A stretch of DNA of 64,000 nucleotides from Acinetobacter baumannii. Its GTDB lineage: Bacteria; Pseudomonadota; Gammaproteobacteria; Pseudomonadales; Moraxellaceae. This document shows, piece after piece, positions 17,851 through 26,614 of this stretch. Position numbers and translations under genes: made by a program. How positions within the stretch are numbered: the first letter of the stretch is position 1; each line of letters starts with the position of its first letter. The notes beneath the pieces are model-generated. The model did not search any database. It saw only the letters and a list, made by a program, of their open reading frames with translations, and was not told the DNA's origin. The DNA is taken from positions 3,472,001 through 3,536,000 of the forward strand of contig NZ_CP046654.1 in assembly GCF_009759685.1 (NCBI RefSeq). The letters run 5' to 3'.

Positions 17851-17864
17851 ACCCTGTACAGGGT
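17851..17864. promoter_or_regulatory. ACCCTGTACAGGGT palindrome upstream of vsr
   Basis: A perfect 14-bp palindrome sits 46 bases before the vsr start, in the 354-base gap between the divergent DUF262 and vsr genes. Its core CCTGTACAGG followed by TCAA recurs at 61212. It may be an operator. The rest of the gap is AT-rich promoter-like sequence with no gene. Confidence 0.4.
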
Positions 17865-17910
17865 CAAGTGCTAGTAAACTGACAGCTAGTGATGAAAAGG
17901 ATAAATACTA

Positions 17911-18435
17911 ATGGTAGATATCGTCGATAGCGCAACTCGTAGCCGTATGATGTCAAATATTAAAGGACGGAATACAAAACCAGAATTGCTCATCCGTAGC
18001 CTTCTTCATGCACAGGGTTTCCGCTTCCGTATCCACCGCAAGGACCTGCCAGGTAAACCTGATATTGTATTGCCAAAATATAAGGCTATCATTTTTATAC
18101 ATGGCTGTTTCTGGCATGGGCATCAGAACTGCCGGTTGTTCAAGTTACCGGGTAGCCGTACTGAATTCTGGGAAGCAAAAATTTCCAAGAATCAGGACAA
18201 TGACCTGAAAACCAAGGAACTTCTTTTAAATAGCGGCTGGAGAATATGCACTATCTGGGAGTGTGCGGTACGTCGTTCTAAAAAAGACCCCGTAGCACTT
18301 ATGAATATTCTGACAAAATGGTTATCTTGTTCTGAACAATTGCTTGAGATTGATGAACCAATGATTAACAAAAAAAGGGAGATAACCCTCCCTTCTTCCT
18401 GTGAAATCGGACTTTCTTCTACAGATAGCAACTAA
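17911..18435 (+). CDS. vsr: Very short patch repair endonuclease (Vsr)
   Basis: 174 residues. Vsr nicks 5' to the T of T:G mismatches left by deamination of 5-methylcytosine. Asp51 (PGKPDIVL), His64 (FIHGCFWHGH) and His69 fall at the positions of the catalytic residues in E. coli Vsr. The N-terminal ATRSRMMSNIKGRNTKPE is the family opening. It is preceded by an AAAAGGAT site. The gene ends back to back with the cytosine methyltransferase gene with no base between the stop codons, as expected for a repair partner of that methylase. It is about 20 residues longer than typical at the C-terminus. Confidence 0.95.
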   Translation: MVDIVDSATRSRMMSNIKGRNTKPELLIRSLLHAQGFRFRIHRKDLPGKPDIVLPKYKAIIFIHGCFWHGHQNCRLFKLPGSRTEFWEAKISKNQDNDLKTKELLLNSGWRICTIWECAVRRSKKDPVALMNILTKWLSCSEQLLEIDEPMINKKREITLPSSCEIGLSSTDSN

Positions 18436-19728
18436 CTAGAATAATTTCAGCTGCTTCTCTGCGACAATCTTTTCAGCCTTATCAAGACAACTAACCATTT
18501 GTCCTGCTACAGCTTCAATAACCTTGACGCATACAGAGTTGCCGAACTGTTTATAGATCTGGCCATGGGAAACAGCATCAACTATATAGTTCTCAGGAAA
18601 TCCCTGTAAACGTGCACACTCGCGTGGAGTCAGTTTACGCGGATTCTTGCCATGCTCAGCCTGCGAAATAAGGATCTCCGAGCCGTCCTTGTAATACCGG
18701 GCACTTAAGGTATTGGTATATGGACTATCACCGGTATAAAGCGTATATCCAAATCCGTTACCCTTTATCCCATGTTCTTCCTTACGGCGCTGGTGTCCTT
18801 GCCAGAGGCGATCCGAAATCGTGTAGACATCTTCACTCTTTTTGAGTTTTGACACATCTTCAAGAATATCACCAAGTCGGGTCTGCTTTTTAGGAGGAAC
18901 AGGCCAGCTGAAGAGCTGATCAAAGTTACACTCTTCACCAAAGTAATTCTTGTCAAAACCCACAAGGAAAATACGCTCACGGTTCTGTGGTACACCAAAA
19001 TCTGCTGCACGAAGAACCTTCACATCAACCCAGTAATTCAGTTTTTCCGAAAGCGCCTTTTTGCTTTCATCAGAAAGCTCAACTTCAAGATCAAGTTCTT
19101 GGTCAAACTCGCCACGCAAAATCTCGAGAATTGTTTTGAGTGTACGTCCCTTGTCATGACCCTGTAGCTGCTTCACGTTTTCAAGCAGGAATGCTTTCGG
19201 GCGCTTCTCTACAAGAATACGCTGGATCTCAAAGAACATGGTACCGCGAGTATCCTGAAAGCCCTGACGCTTACCTGCCTGTGAAAACGCCTGACACGGG
19301 AAACCACCCAAAAGAATATCATGATCAGGAATATCAGCTGCCCTGATCTGTGTGATGTCACCTGAAGGTAGTTCACCAAAATTCGCAGCATAGGTCTTCT
19401 GCGCAAACTTGTCCCACTCGGAACTGAATACGCACTTCCCTTTTAATTGCTGGAAAGGTAAACGGATTCCGCCAATACCGGCGAAAAGGTCAATAAACGT
19501 GAATTTATGCTTCTGGTCAGGACGTTCCCTGTATGGAGCTTTATCTGGCAAGGCAATGATCTGTTCCCATTTTGCTTTTGTAGGAACATGCTCGCCACTT
19601 TCCCAGCCCCTGACTGTTCTTTCACCATTCTCTTTCATATCAAGCAGCAAAGCGAACTCTTTGAGGGATAACCCCATGTTATTTCTTTTTTGTCTGATAT
19701 AAGATGAATCAAGATCAACGTACTTCAC
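18436..19728 (-). CDS. C5-cytosine DNA methyltransferase with N-terminal HTH
   Basis: 430 residues. Residues ~8-60 are an XRE-like helix-turn-helix (LSLKEFALLLDMKENGERTV), as in M.EcoRII and M.SsoII, where this part represses its own promoter. The catalytic domain follows: motif I FIDLFAGIGGIRL, motif IV GGFPCQAFSQAG with nucleophile Cys145, motif VI ENV at 183-185, motif VIII QNRERIFLVGF, and motifs IX-X ending near GNSVCVKVIEAV. It protects the host from the restriction genes transcribed divergently. The target sequence cannot be read off. An inverted repeat in the 73-base gap is a likely self-operator. Confidence 0.95.
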   Translation of the reverse strand: MKYVDLDSSYIRQKRNNMGLSLKEFALLLDMKENGERTVRGWESGEHVPTKAKWEQIIALPDKAPYRERPDQKHKFTFIDLFAGIGGIRLPFQQLKGKCVFSSEWDKFAQKTYAANFGELPSGDITQIRAADIPDHDILLGGFPCQAFSQAGKRQGFQDTRGTMFFEIQRILVEKRPKAFLLENVKQLQGHDKGRTLKTILEILRGEFDQELDLEVELSDESKKALSEKLNYWVDVKVLRAADFGVPQNRERIFLVGFDKNYFGEECNFDQLFSWPVPPKKQTRLGDILEDVSKLKKSEDVYTISDRLWQGHQRRKEEHGIKGNGFGYTLYTGDSPYTNTLSARYYKDGSEILISQAEHGKNPRKLTPRECARLQGFPENYIVDAVSHGQIYKQFGNSVCVKVIEAVAGQMVSCLDKAEKIVAEKQLKLF

Positions 19729-19743
19729 AATAACTTATCCGCT

Positions 19744-19776
19744 TTTTGACCCGGTTAAATATATCATATGTCAAAA
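19744..19776. promoter_or_regulatory. Inverted repeat between methylase and restriction genes
   Basis: TTTTGAC (19744-19750) and GTCAAAA (19770-19776) flank a TATA-rich spacer in the divergent promoter. The symmetry suits binding by the methylase's HTH domain and would let the methylase hold back both genes until DNA is protected. Both arms also supply TTGAC-type -35 elements. Confidence 0.5.
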
Positions 19777-19801
19777 GGATGTTCCATATATAGGGGCTTA
19801 T

Positions 19802-21475
19802 ATGTCTAATTTTATTTTAGAGGATTTAGACCAGTTAACTAAGCAATGTAGAATTGATTATAAAAATTTACCAACTAAAATTGATATTCCTATCACACCC
19901 GAACTGAAAAACCTATTAATTAAAAAATTAGGTAACGGTGTGGAGATTTCAGAATATTCTATTGAATACACAAATGATAAAAATCAGTATGGAATATTTC
20001 CTTCTAAATGGTTTTGGGTAGCTTCCGTTTTTTACAAACTGGCGCAGGCTTATGAGCCATATAGTGAGATTCTTGCACACCTAAAAAAAATACCAGAATT
20101 TAATAATGAAGATTTTCTGAAACAATATCCTTTTGAACATGAACCCTCATCTAAAACTCAAGAGCAATTAGATTTTGAAAAAGAAGCTCTTTCATTTATA
20201 ACCTCTAAAGATCCATTAACTGCCATTCAAAATTTTGATTTATTTAAAAAATTTATTTATGAACGGTCTTGGTGGAATCAAGGTGAAGTATCTACGAAAA
20301 AAGATAAATCATCTGGAAAGAATTTTTGGCGGACAAACAAGGATTTGTTTAAAAGTACGCTATTAACAGCGACTCAGTTTATTGTCTCAACTTCAGACAA
20401 GCTAACTACAATTATTTATGCCGTTGCAGAAGAGCCATTAATTCTTAATAAGCTACAAAATATTATTAATAATATAAATGCCGTAAATTCAGTTAAAGCT
20501 AGTTCGGGAAAACCAGTAGAAAATATCATTTTCTACGGTGCTCCTGGCACAGGGAAAAGCTTTGCAATTGAAGAAAAAGTCAAAGGGCATATTTCAATAC
20601 GTACCGTTTTTCATCCTGAAACTCAGTATAGTGATTTTGTAGGATGTCTAAGACCTTCTATGGATGACAATGGTATTGAGTACAGCTTCAAAAAAGGTCC
20701 TTTTATTGAAGCACTTCTTAAGGCACTTAAAGACCCTGAACATCACTATTATCTAATTATTGAGGAAATCAACCGCGCACCTGCAGCAGCCGTTTTCGGA
20801 GAGCTGTTTCAGTTACTTGATAGAGATAGTAATGGGGAAAGTGAATACCGGATCGATATTAATGACAAGGATCTTCTGAATTTATTAAATAAAGAACATC
20901 CGGGAGGTTTCCCTGATAATAAACTTTATATCCCAAATAACCTTAGCCTCTACGCGACCATGAACAGTAGTGATCAGGCTGTTATGCCCCTTGATACAGC
21001 ATTTAAACGACGCTGGAAGTTTGAATACATGCCACTTGATTTCTCAACCTCACCATCAGGTTACTTTAAAATCAATACAGAAAGTGGAGAAAAGACTGTT
21101 AGCTGGTCACAATTTGCCCAAGTAGTAAACTTAATATTATCTACCCTATCAATTCCGGAAGATCGACATCTAGGTCCATGGTTTGTAAATGAAAATGAAA
21201 TTTTTGATCAAAAAAATGCCAAGAAAACCCTGACTGGCAAAGTCCTTATGTATATCTGGGATGATGTACTTCGACATAGTGAGCGATCAGCTCTCTTCAA
21301 TACAGATATTAAAACCTTTGGGTCTCTCGTTAAAAAAATTGAGAATAATGAAATTATTTTTTCTGAAAACTTTTTAAAGGTTTTAGAAAAAGAAATCGAA
21401 AAAACTAATGCTGAAACTCAAAATGAGAACTTAAAGCCGGAAATTACTGAGGAAGAGGATACTGGTGAAAACTAG
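19802..21475 (+). CDS. McrB-like AAA+ NTPase restriction subunit
   Basis: 557 residues. The N-terminal ~235 residues are a family-specific region with no named domain that I can see. The AAA+ motor follows: P-loop GAPGTGKS at 246-253, Walker B YYLIIEEINRA with Glu321-Glu322, the McrB-type sensor MNSSDQAVMPLD near 387-398 and arginine fingers in KRRW at 402-405. Such subunits use NTP hydrolysis to translocate DNA for a partner nuclease. The nuclease gene overlaps its 3' end by 11 bases. With the methylase and Vsr it forms a LlaJI-like system. GGGG lies before the ATG. Confidence 0.92.
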   Translation: MSNFILEDLDQLTKQCRIDYKNLPTKIDIPITPELKNLLIKKLGNGVEISEYSIEYTNDKNQYGIFPSKWFWVASVFYKLAQAYEPYSEILAHLKKIPEFNNEDFLKQYPFEHEPSSKTQEQLDFEKEALSFITSKDPLTAIQNFDLFKKFIYERSWWNQGEVSTKKDKSSGKNFWRTNKDLFKSTLLTATQFIVSTSDKLTTIIYAVAEEPLILNKLQNIINNINAVNSVKASSGKPVENIIFYGAPGTGKSFAIEEKVKGHISIRTVFHPETQYSDFVGCLRPSMDDNGIEYSFKKGPFIEALLKALKDPEHHYYLIIEEINRAPAAAVFGELFQLLDRDSNGESEYRIDINDKDLLNLLNKEHPGGFPDNKLYIPNNLSLYATMNSSDQAVMPLDTAFKRRWKFEYMPLDFSTSPSGYFKINTESGEKTVSWSQFAQVVNLILSTLSIPEDRHLGPWFVNENEIFDQKNAKKTLTGKVLMYIWDDVLRHSERSALFNTDIKTFGSLVKKIENNEIIFSENFLKVLEKEIEKTNAETQNENLKPEITEEEDTGEN

Positions 21476-22727
21476 TTTAAAAAAGAATCATTTTCTTCTG
21501 GATAGAAGTTTAATAAATGAATTACCCTCTTCAATAGCAAACTATATTCAGGGTCAGGGCTTACTAAGCTCATTCAATGGATTTGGGATCTCATTTTGTG
21601 GCTTGGTTTGCTATCAGGGAGAGAATTATTTCTTTTTCCCACGGCAGTCAGATATAGAAAAAATCAAAACTGATCCGGAACAGTACACAGCTCTTCTAAT
21701 GCAGGCACTTTTTAAATTTGCCCAAGATTCAAAAACACAGGTCACCAGCCCTGAAGATGGAGCTGACGAAACCGGTTTTGAAAAACTGGAGATGTTCAAA
21801 TATCTAATTAATGATTTCCAGCAACACGGCATTTTCAAGAATGAAGAAGTTCTTCTACGGAAGAATTCCGGAAAAACAGACTGGAAAAAAACCATTAACC
21901 GGTTGGTTTCTTTCCCTGACAGCTCTGGCCGTCCTGTTTATCTGGATGTGTACGGGAAACAGAGAACTTCTACCAATTCAGAAATTACACGTATTCATGC
22001 CGGAATCCTTAAACAGGTATATAAAAACTACGGGTTTATTTTTACAGGCAAGAACAAGGTCCCATATTCATTAAAACAGTATGGTGAAACGTCCCTGTCT
22101 ACTGATGCCCAGATCTCTGTATTAAAGAATGAAATAAGAAATCACTTTGCCGATCGCCAGACCCTTCTTCTAAAAACACTTATCGAGTATCTTGAAGCCT
22201 ATAAAGGTAACGAGCAGAAGAACCAGATTATTGGCGTTACGCGCTTTCATGTCGCTTGGGAACACATGCTTTCCAGATGTCTTGATAATGTCATTGATAT
22301 TAATAGCCGGTTACCTAAACCAGTATTTATAAAGCCGGATGGAACGGCAATACCGGCGAAAAAATCAGGTATGCGAACTGATATCGTGATTGAAGATAAA
22401 GCAGCTAAAAAACTGACTATTCTGGATGCCAAATATTATGAAGCAACTACTGTAGAGAATGCTCCGGGCTGGGCAGATCTCGTCAAACAGTTCTTCTATG
22501 AAAAAGCAATTTCAATAATGCCGGAATTTTCAGGCTATCAATTTGAAAATGCCCTGATCTTTCCAGGGCAAAAAAGCGCATTTGATAAGATTCATATGCA
22601 AAATCAAAAAAATGGTAATTATCTGGATACCGACTTCCCTATCATCAAATGTATATATATTGATCCAGTTGATGTAATGGAAAGCTATAAAAACTCGGGA
22701 AAACTAAAAGACTTATTTCGCTCATAA
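21465..22727 (+). CDS. LlaJI-family restriction endonuclease subunit (McrC-like)
   Basis: 420 residues beginning with GTG inside the end of the McrB-like gene, after a strong GAGGAAGAGGA site. The C-terminal PD-(D/E)XK nuclease core is visible: Asp306 in GMRTDIVIED, then ILDAKYYE with Asp321 and Lys323. In LlaJI both the McrB-like and this type of subunit are needed for cutting. LlaJI has two methylases for its asymmetric site, while here only one is encoded. The recognition site may therefore be symmetric, or a second methylase lies elsewhere. It ends 4 bases from the convergent membrane-protein gene. Confidence 0.9.
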   Translation: MKTSLKKNHFLLDRSLINELPSSIANYIQGQGLLSSFNGFGISFCGLVCYQGENYFFFPRQSDIEKIKTDPEQYTALLMQALFKFAQDSKTQVTSPEDGADETGFEKLEMFKYLINDFQQHGIFKNEEVLLRKNSGKTDWKKTINRLVSFPDSSGRPVYLDVYGKQRTSTNSEITRIHAGILKQVYKNYGFIFTGKNKVPYSLKQYGETSLSTDAQISVLKNEIRNHFADRQTLLLKTLIEYLEAYKGNEQKNQIIGVTRFHVAWEHMLSRCLDNVIDINSRLPKPVFIKPDGTAIPAKKSGMRTDIVIEDKAAKKLTILDAKYYEATTVENAPGWADLVKQFFYEKAISIMPEFSGYQFENALIFPGQKSAFDKIHMQNQKNGNYLDTDFPIIKCIYIDPVDVMESYKNSGKLKDLFRS

Positions 22728-22731
22728 ACTG

Positions 22732-23343
22732 TCATATGTATGGCAAATTTTTGATGACGCCATGGGATAATAAATATTGGTAATTAAGGAGAGTTCTCAC
22801 TTTGATAAAGAATATGTATCCAAAAAAAGTACCTATAATAAAGGATAAAAAGGGAATGTAATACATTAAAACCTCTTTATTTAATGTTATTACTTTATGA
22901 AAAAACAAGTTCACAAAAATAGGTGTAAACCAAAAAGCGCCTCCCATTAACAGAAAAACCAATGCATTAAAATTTCTTTTTTTCAATTCTTGTGGAGTTA
23001 TTCTTCCAATAATCATATCTACATGATTATTTTCATCATAGGTAATAAGAACACTTTTTTTATCCTGATCTGATAGAAATTTAAAATGATACATTCCTAA
23101 TTTTGCAGCTTGATAATTTTCATTAAATTTAAGAATTGATTCATAATCGAATTTATTACTTTGTGTTGCTTCCTGCACGATCAAGTCTTTAGTCTTATTT
23201 TCAATATTTTTCTTTTTTGAAGGTTCTACTTCAACGCTATAAAGTTCTTTATATACATTTATGTCCTGTCGGGTCTTCAGAAAAAAAGGTGCAATTATTT
23301 TAATGATCTCAATCAAGATTTTACTTTCAGAAAATATAGACAT
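22732..23343 (-). CDS. Unknown membrane protein of the island
   Basis: 203 residues. Residues 1-125 are charged and cytoplasmic-looking. Two strong hydrophobic helices lie at about 126-150 and 158-182, and a short polar tail follows. I recognise no family. The ATG at 23343 has an AGGAC site. It is AT-rich like its neighbours and unlike core genes. Position between the restriction genes and phage scraps suggests acquired cargo. A role in defence is possible only by association. Confidence 0.6.
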   Translation of the reverse strand: MSIFSESKILIEIIKIIAPFFLKTRQDINVYKELYSVEVEPSKKKNIENKTKDLIVQEATQSNKFDYESILKFNENYQAAKLGMYHFKFLSDQDKKSVLITYDENNHVDMIIGRITPQELKKRNFNALVFLLMGGAFWFTPIFVNLFFHKVITLNKEVLMYYIPFLSFIIGTFFGYIFFIKVRTLLNYQYLLSHGVIKNLPYI

Positions 23344-23469
23344 AAAGCTTGTCCTTTAAAAATCTAGATAAACATAATATATTTTCTATAACTATTAAAT
23401 TTATTTATAATTCCAAGAAAGCCCGATTAAATTTTGAGCTTTCTTCATGCAATATTTTTTATAATTAAA

Positions 23470-23862
23470 TCATTTTATTAAATTTTCAAATAAATCATCT
23501 GGAAACGAATAATCATAATCTTTACTAAAAACAGCATAATCATCTGTAACTTTAATATCATTTAAGAGTGAACAAATTACATTAAAGTCAGATTGATATA
23601 AAGCCAACTTAAGCGCTGACTGTGCCGTTTTCACCTGAGATGATTTCGTTTTATATGCACTTACAATATGCTCCAAAATTTGCTCTAGATCTTTTATAGA
23701 TTGAACATCACAATCTAAATCCACGGATGATAGATACACCAATGTTCTCTCATCATTAAAACATGTAGGTATTGCTCTTATCGTTGAAAGATACGGCGTC
23801 TTTTCCCATATCTTGTTGAAACTATTCTTTCCAACCCAACGATCCCAATCAAAATTTTTCAT
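23470..23862 (-). CDS. Unknown small soluble protein
   Basis: 130 residues from the ATG at 23862, which has AAGGT six bases upstream. The frame is open to 23904, but that extension lacks a ribosome site. The sequence begins MKNFDWDRWVGKNSF and contains no membrane segment or motif I know. The pattern of helices with a conserved-looking DWD and a final SFPDDLFENLI could suit an immunity or antitoxin protein. That is speculation. It lies 60 bases downstream of another small gene on the same strand. Confidence 0.5.
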   Translation of the reverse strand: MKNFDWDRWVGKNSFNKIWEKTPYLSTIRAIPTCFNDERTLVYLSSVDLDCDVQSIKDLEQILEHIVSAYKTKSSQVKTAQSALKLALYQSDFNVICSLLNDIKVTDDYAVFSKDYDYSFPDDLFENLIK

Positions 23863-23922
23863 AAAAGACCTTAGAATTAGTGATTTATAATAAACCAAAA
23901 TCAAGTAGAATTAAAATTCCAC

Positions 23923-24270
23923 CTAATACTTAGCATTTACATGTATTTGAAATTTATATAAAATATATAAAATTAATACATAATAAAATAAAAGAACTAT
24001 CTGTACCATCCAAATTTTTTTATTTATCCCTAAGTCTTTTGGTATAGGGAAATATACAAAAGTACCAGCAATAAAATTTATTATAGAAACTATAATTAAT
24101 CCGCAACCAATATATTCCAAACTCGGAGCACTACTTGGGAGAGTACCTGTTCTCTCAACATATCCTGCAGCAATTAGTACACTAATCGAGATACCAAGAT
24201 TTCGTAAACTGTCAAAGAAAAATTTAATTCTTTCATTGAAAAACGACCAAGTTTTGTCTTTATTTTCCAT
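23923..24270 (-). CDS. Unknown small membrane protein
   Basis: 115 residues from the ATG at 24270, chosen because GGGGAT lies five bases upstream. The longer frame to 24390 would run into the phage-like gene. After a short amphipathic start (MENKDKTWSFFNERIKFF) there are three likely membrane helices, near residues 18-36, 48-68 and 80-102. No family is recognised. It is probably cargo of the island. Confidence 0.5.
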   Translation of the reverse strand: MENKDKTWSFFNERIKFFFDSLRNLGISISVLIAAGYVERTGTLPSSAPSLEYIGCGLIIVSIINFIAGTFVYFPIPKDLGINKKIWMVQIVLLFYYVLILYILYKFQIHVNAKY

Positions 24271-24370
24271 TACTATCCCCATAACAAAACTTACAATAAT
24301 TATATACTGAATAACTTTAATTCCTAACATAAATAATAGAAATTTTATGTACTTAATTCCCTTTATTAAA

Positions 24371-24643
24371 TTAATACCCAATAAACCCATATCGACAATG
24401 CAACACCGCTAACCCACACTTAACATCGCTACGTGCATCTGACTGTGAACGGTCTTCTCTCACCATCTCAGGCCATGACTGCCCACGAAAGTAACGATCA
24501 ATAATCGCATCCATCCATTCATCCATCACTTCACTCTGCCCCATTAAGTCCAATATTAAACGTTGTACTGCGCGTGCTTCATTGTCATCAATCTGGCACT
24601 GGGTTTTAGATTTAGTTTTACGAAACGGATCTGATTCACTCAC
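24371..24643 (-). CDS. Phage-like small protein, possibly 3'-truncated
   Basis: 90 residues starting with GTG. Helical and acidic, with DDNEARAVQRLILDLMGQ and a late RYFRGQSWPEMVREDRSQSDARSDVKCGLAVLHCRYGF. This recalls short proteins near the antiterminator position of Acinetobacter prophages. I cannot name a function. The C-terminus runs into AT-rich island DNA, and the last residues (GFIGY) may not be native, so a truncation at the island junction is likely. Confidence 0.55.
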   Translation of the reverse strand: MSESDPFRKTKSKTQCQIDDNEARAVQRLILDLMGQSEVMDEWMDAIIDRYFRGQSWPEMVREDRSQSDARSDVKCGLAVLHCRYGFIGY

Positions 24644-24667
24644 AAAGTAATTGGCGATGATTTCTCT

Positions 24668-24790
24668 TTATTTCTTCTTACCCAACCGTTTTAAACGGCG
24701 CTGCTTTTCAATCTGAACCATCGCTGAGGCAATTGGGTGGCAAACTCTAGATGTTATTAGAGTTTTTGTTAGAAAATATGGATCTGTTTG
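24668..24790 (-). pseudogene. C-terminal remnant of a phage-type gene
   Basis: An open stretch after a TGA encodes 40 residues. They end in the basic tail SAMVQIEKQRRLKRLGKKK just before the GTG of the preceding phage-like gene. It has no credible start and looks like the tail of a truncated gene. The left part of a former prophage or island junction probably lies here. Confidence 0.4.
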
Positions 24791-24824
24791 TCACTCAAAT
24801 GGCGCAGTGCGCTTTTTAAACACT

Positions 24825-24855
24825 AAAACCCACTCATTGAGTGGGCTTTTTTATT
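24825..24855. terminator. Terminator beside the small lipoprotein gene
   Basis: CCCACTC-ATT-GAGTGGG with A and T tracts on both sides (ACTAAAA, CTTTTTTATT). It can act in either direction: for the minus-strand lipoprotein gene and for anything reading out of the island. Confidence 0.8.
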
Positions 24856-24856
24856 G

Positions 24857-24979
24857 CTAACCGTTTTGCCTGAGGTGATCTTGGAACTCTTGGTCGTGTA
24901 TTTTGTCGTAATTAACAGGGTCATAAACACATCCAGTTAAAACAACAATTACAGTAAGTACAGCAACCAATTTTTTCAT
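24857..24979 (-). CDS. Very small lipoprotein
   Basis: A 40-residue precursor: MKKLVAVLTVIVVLTGC gives a full lipoprotein signal with the acylated Cys at 17. The mature peptide is only 24 residues (CVYDPVNYDKIHDQEFQDHL...). The ATG at 24979 has AAGGAAAGG eight bases upstream; the longer frame to 25051 is not needed. Small entericidin-like or structural lipoproteins of this size occur in many gamma-proteobacteria. The function is unknown. Confidence 0.75.
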   Translation of the reverse strand: MKKLVAVLTVIVVLTGCVYDPVNYDKIHDQEFQDHLRQNG

Positions 24980-25146
24980 TGAGACAGCCTTTCCTTTAAC
25001 GCAAAAGATTTGCTTTAAGTATACTCCTAGGTGATCACTTTGACTGGACATAATTAAGGCAACTAATTGTTATTTTTAAATTATTGCTGTTCTTTAGCCT
25101 ATCATTTGATTGTTTAACAAGTTGAAATCAAGGGTTAATACAAAAC

Positions 25147-26541
25147 TTAAGCCTCAGTCGCTAAATACCAGTTTTTCCAAGAACTGGTTCCTCTCGTTTC
25201 AAGAGGCACCGTTGGAATCAGTTTCTCTTTTAATATTTCAGTTTGTTTAACCGCTTTGGCTAGTCTTGCTTTGACAGAATGAATACATTCACGATCACCA
25301 AATTCACAGCGGTCTAAATTTGTTCCACCACAAGGACCATTGGCTAAGCCTTTTGGACATGTTTCAGGGCAAATATATAAAGTGTCACCTAAACGGCACT
25401 GACCACAGCTTTCACAGCCGACTAGGCTATGTTTACTCAATACTTCTGTTTTGAGTAATGCTTTAGCGACCACAGAATTTTCCCAAAAAGATGCTTTAAA
25501 AATAAAACGTCCAACGCCTTTGGCAATTTTAGATCCGAACAGGGCCTCATGCATCACATGTAGTTGGCGATATTTAATGATTTGTTTAGATGTTGGCTGA
25601 CGTGAAAAACGAGCAATTTCAGGGGTAAACTCTTTGCCTGTCTTGACTTGCCAAAGTGAACTCCAAAGCTCTTCTAAGGCCTTAAGGTTAAGATGTCTGT
25701 ATTGCTCGATGTAACTTTCAAGCAGCATTTGCTCTTCTGGCTTATGACAAGCAGATAAATGAATACCCGCAAATCCTAAGTGTTTACATATTAAAATCTG
25801 TAAAGCGCAGCGCAAATAAACACGGTCTGTATGCCCTGCCTGTTTTTCCCCTGCCAAGACTTTTAGCATGTGTGGAGTAATCACAATACCCGCAACTTTA
25901 TGCTTTACCATGAAGTTGGCACGGCCTAAAGTCAGTGGCATGACGCAAGCTAGTATTTGCTGCGAATAATCATGCTTGGTTAAAAATGATTTGGTTTGTT
26001 TTAAGGCTTCAATGTCATAGCCCAATTGGGTAATGATAAAGTCGGCACCTGCTTTAATCTTCTTATGCAGTTTTAAGTACTGTGCATCACGCTCAGCTTC
26101 AACATATTTAAATGGGTTAAAAGCAACCCCAATACGAAATCCGCCGTGTTGCTTGGCAGCCATTACGGCGTTTACTGACTCTAAGTAACGACTACGAGGC
26201 TGCCCATCTCGACCATTATGATGTTCTTTGAGTTTATCGCCTGTAAGCAATAACAAGTTTTGAATATTGGCTGCTTGAGCTTGTTCTAAAAATTGCTCAA
26301 AGTCTTGTATGTCTCGCGCCTTACCTGAAAAGTGTAAGACTTTATCGATTGAGTCTGGGTAACTTTTGCTGGCTTCAAGCGGCGCAATATCATGATCTGA
26401 ATGTACTCGATCTGCCAATGTCATTGCAGCCGGATATCCTGCAAACTCATGTCTTACAGGATAAATTTCATGTAGTGAAGTGAGGTACTCCACCAACACA
26501 AAAAACTGGTTTTGCTGGAAGCAGGGAGAAACGTGTGACAT
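25147..26541 (-). CDS. Methylenetetrahydrofolate reductase with fused MetV-type C-terminal domain
   Basis: About 464 residues. Residues ~60-320 are a MetF-like TIM barrel that would bind FAD and 5,10-methylene-THF (for example FQIGVAFNPFKY-like HGGFRIGVAFNPFKY and DFIITQLGYD). The C-terminal ~100 residues are the Cys-rich MTHFR_C/MetV domain: CESCGQCRLGDTLYICPETC, then CPKGLANGPCGG and CEFGDREC. MetV is a separate metal-binding subunit in acetogens; here it is fused. The start is uncertain: TTG 26559 or ATG 26541, neither with a clear ribosome site. It is monocistronic. Confidence 0.88.
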   Translation of the reverse strand: MSHVSPCFQQNQFFVLVEYLTSLHEIYPVRHEFAGYPAAMTLADRVHSDHDIAPLEASKSYPDSIDKVLHFSGKARDIQDFEQFLEQAQAANIQNLLLLTGDKLKEHHNGRDGQPRSRYLESVNAVMAAKQHGGFRIGVAFNPFKYVEAERDAQYLKLHKKIKAGADFIITQLGYDIEALKQTKSFLTKHDYSQQILACVMPLTLGRANFMVKHKVAGIVITPHMLKVLAGEKQAGHTDRVYLRCALQILICKHLGFAGIHLSACHKPEEQMLLESYIEQYRHLNLKALEELWSSLWQVKTGKEFTPEIARFSRQPTSKQIIKYRQLHVMHEALFGSKIAKGVGRFIFKASFWENSVVAKALLKTEVLSKHSLVGCESCGQCRLGDTLYICPETCPKGLANGPCGGTNLDRCEFGDRECIHSVKARLAKAVKQTEILKEKLIPTVPLETRGTSSWKNWYLATEA

Positions 26542-26614
26542 AGGCAAAGTGCTGATCAAAACATGACATCAATCATAAGCGCGGCATTATAAATCAAAAG
26601 TGCATCAAGATGCG

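Noticed and set aside
23863-23904. Upstream extension of the small protein at 23470
   Set aside because: No ribosome site; the internal ATG at 23862 has AAGGT at proper distance.
24271-24390. Upstream extension of the membrane protein at 23923
   Set aside because: It would overlap the phage-like gene; the GGGGAT before ATG 24270 fits better.
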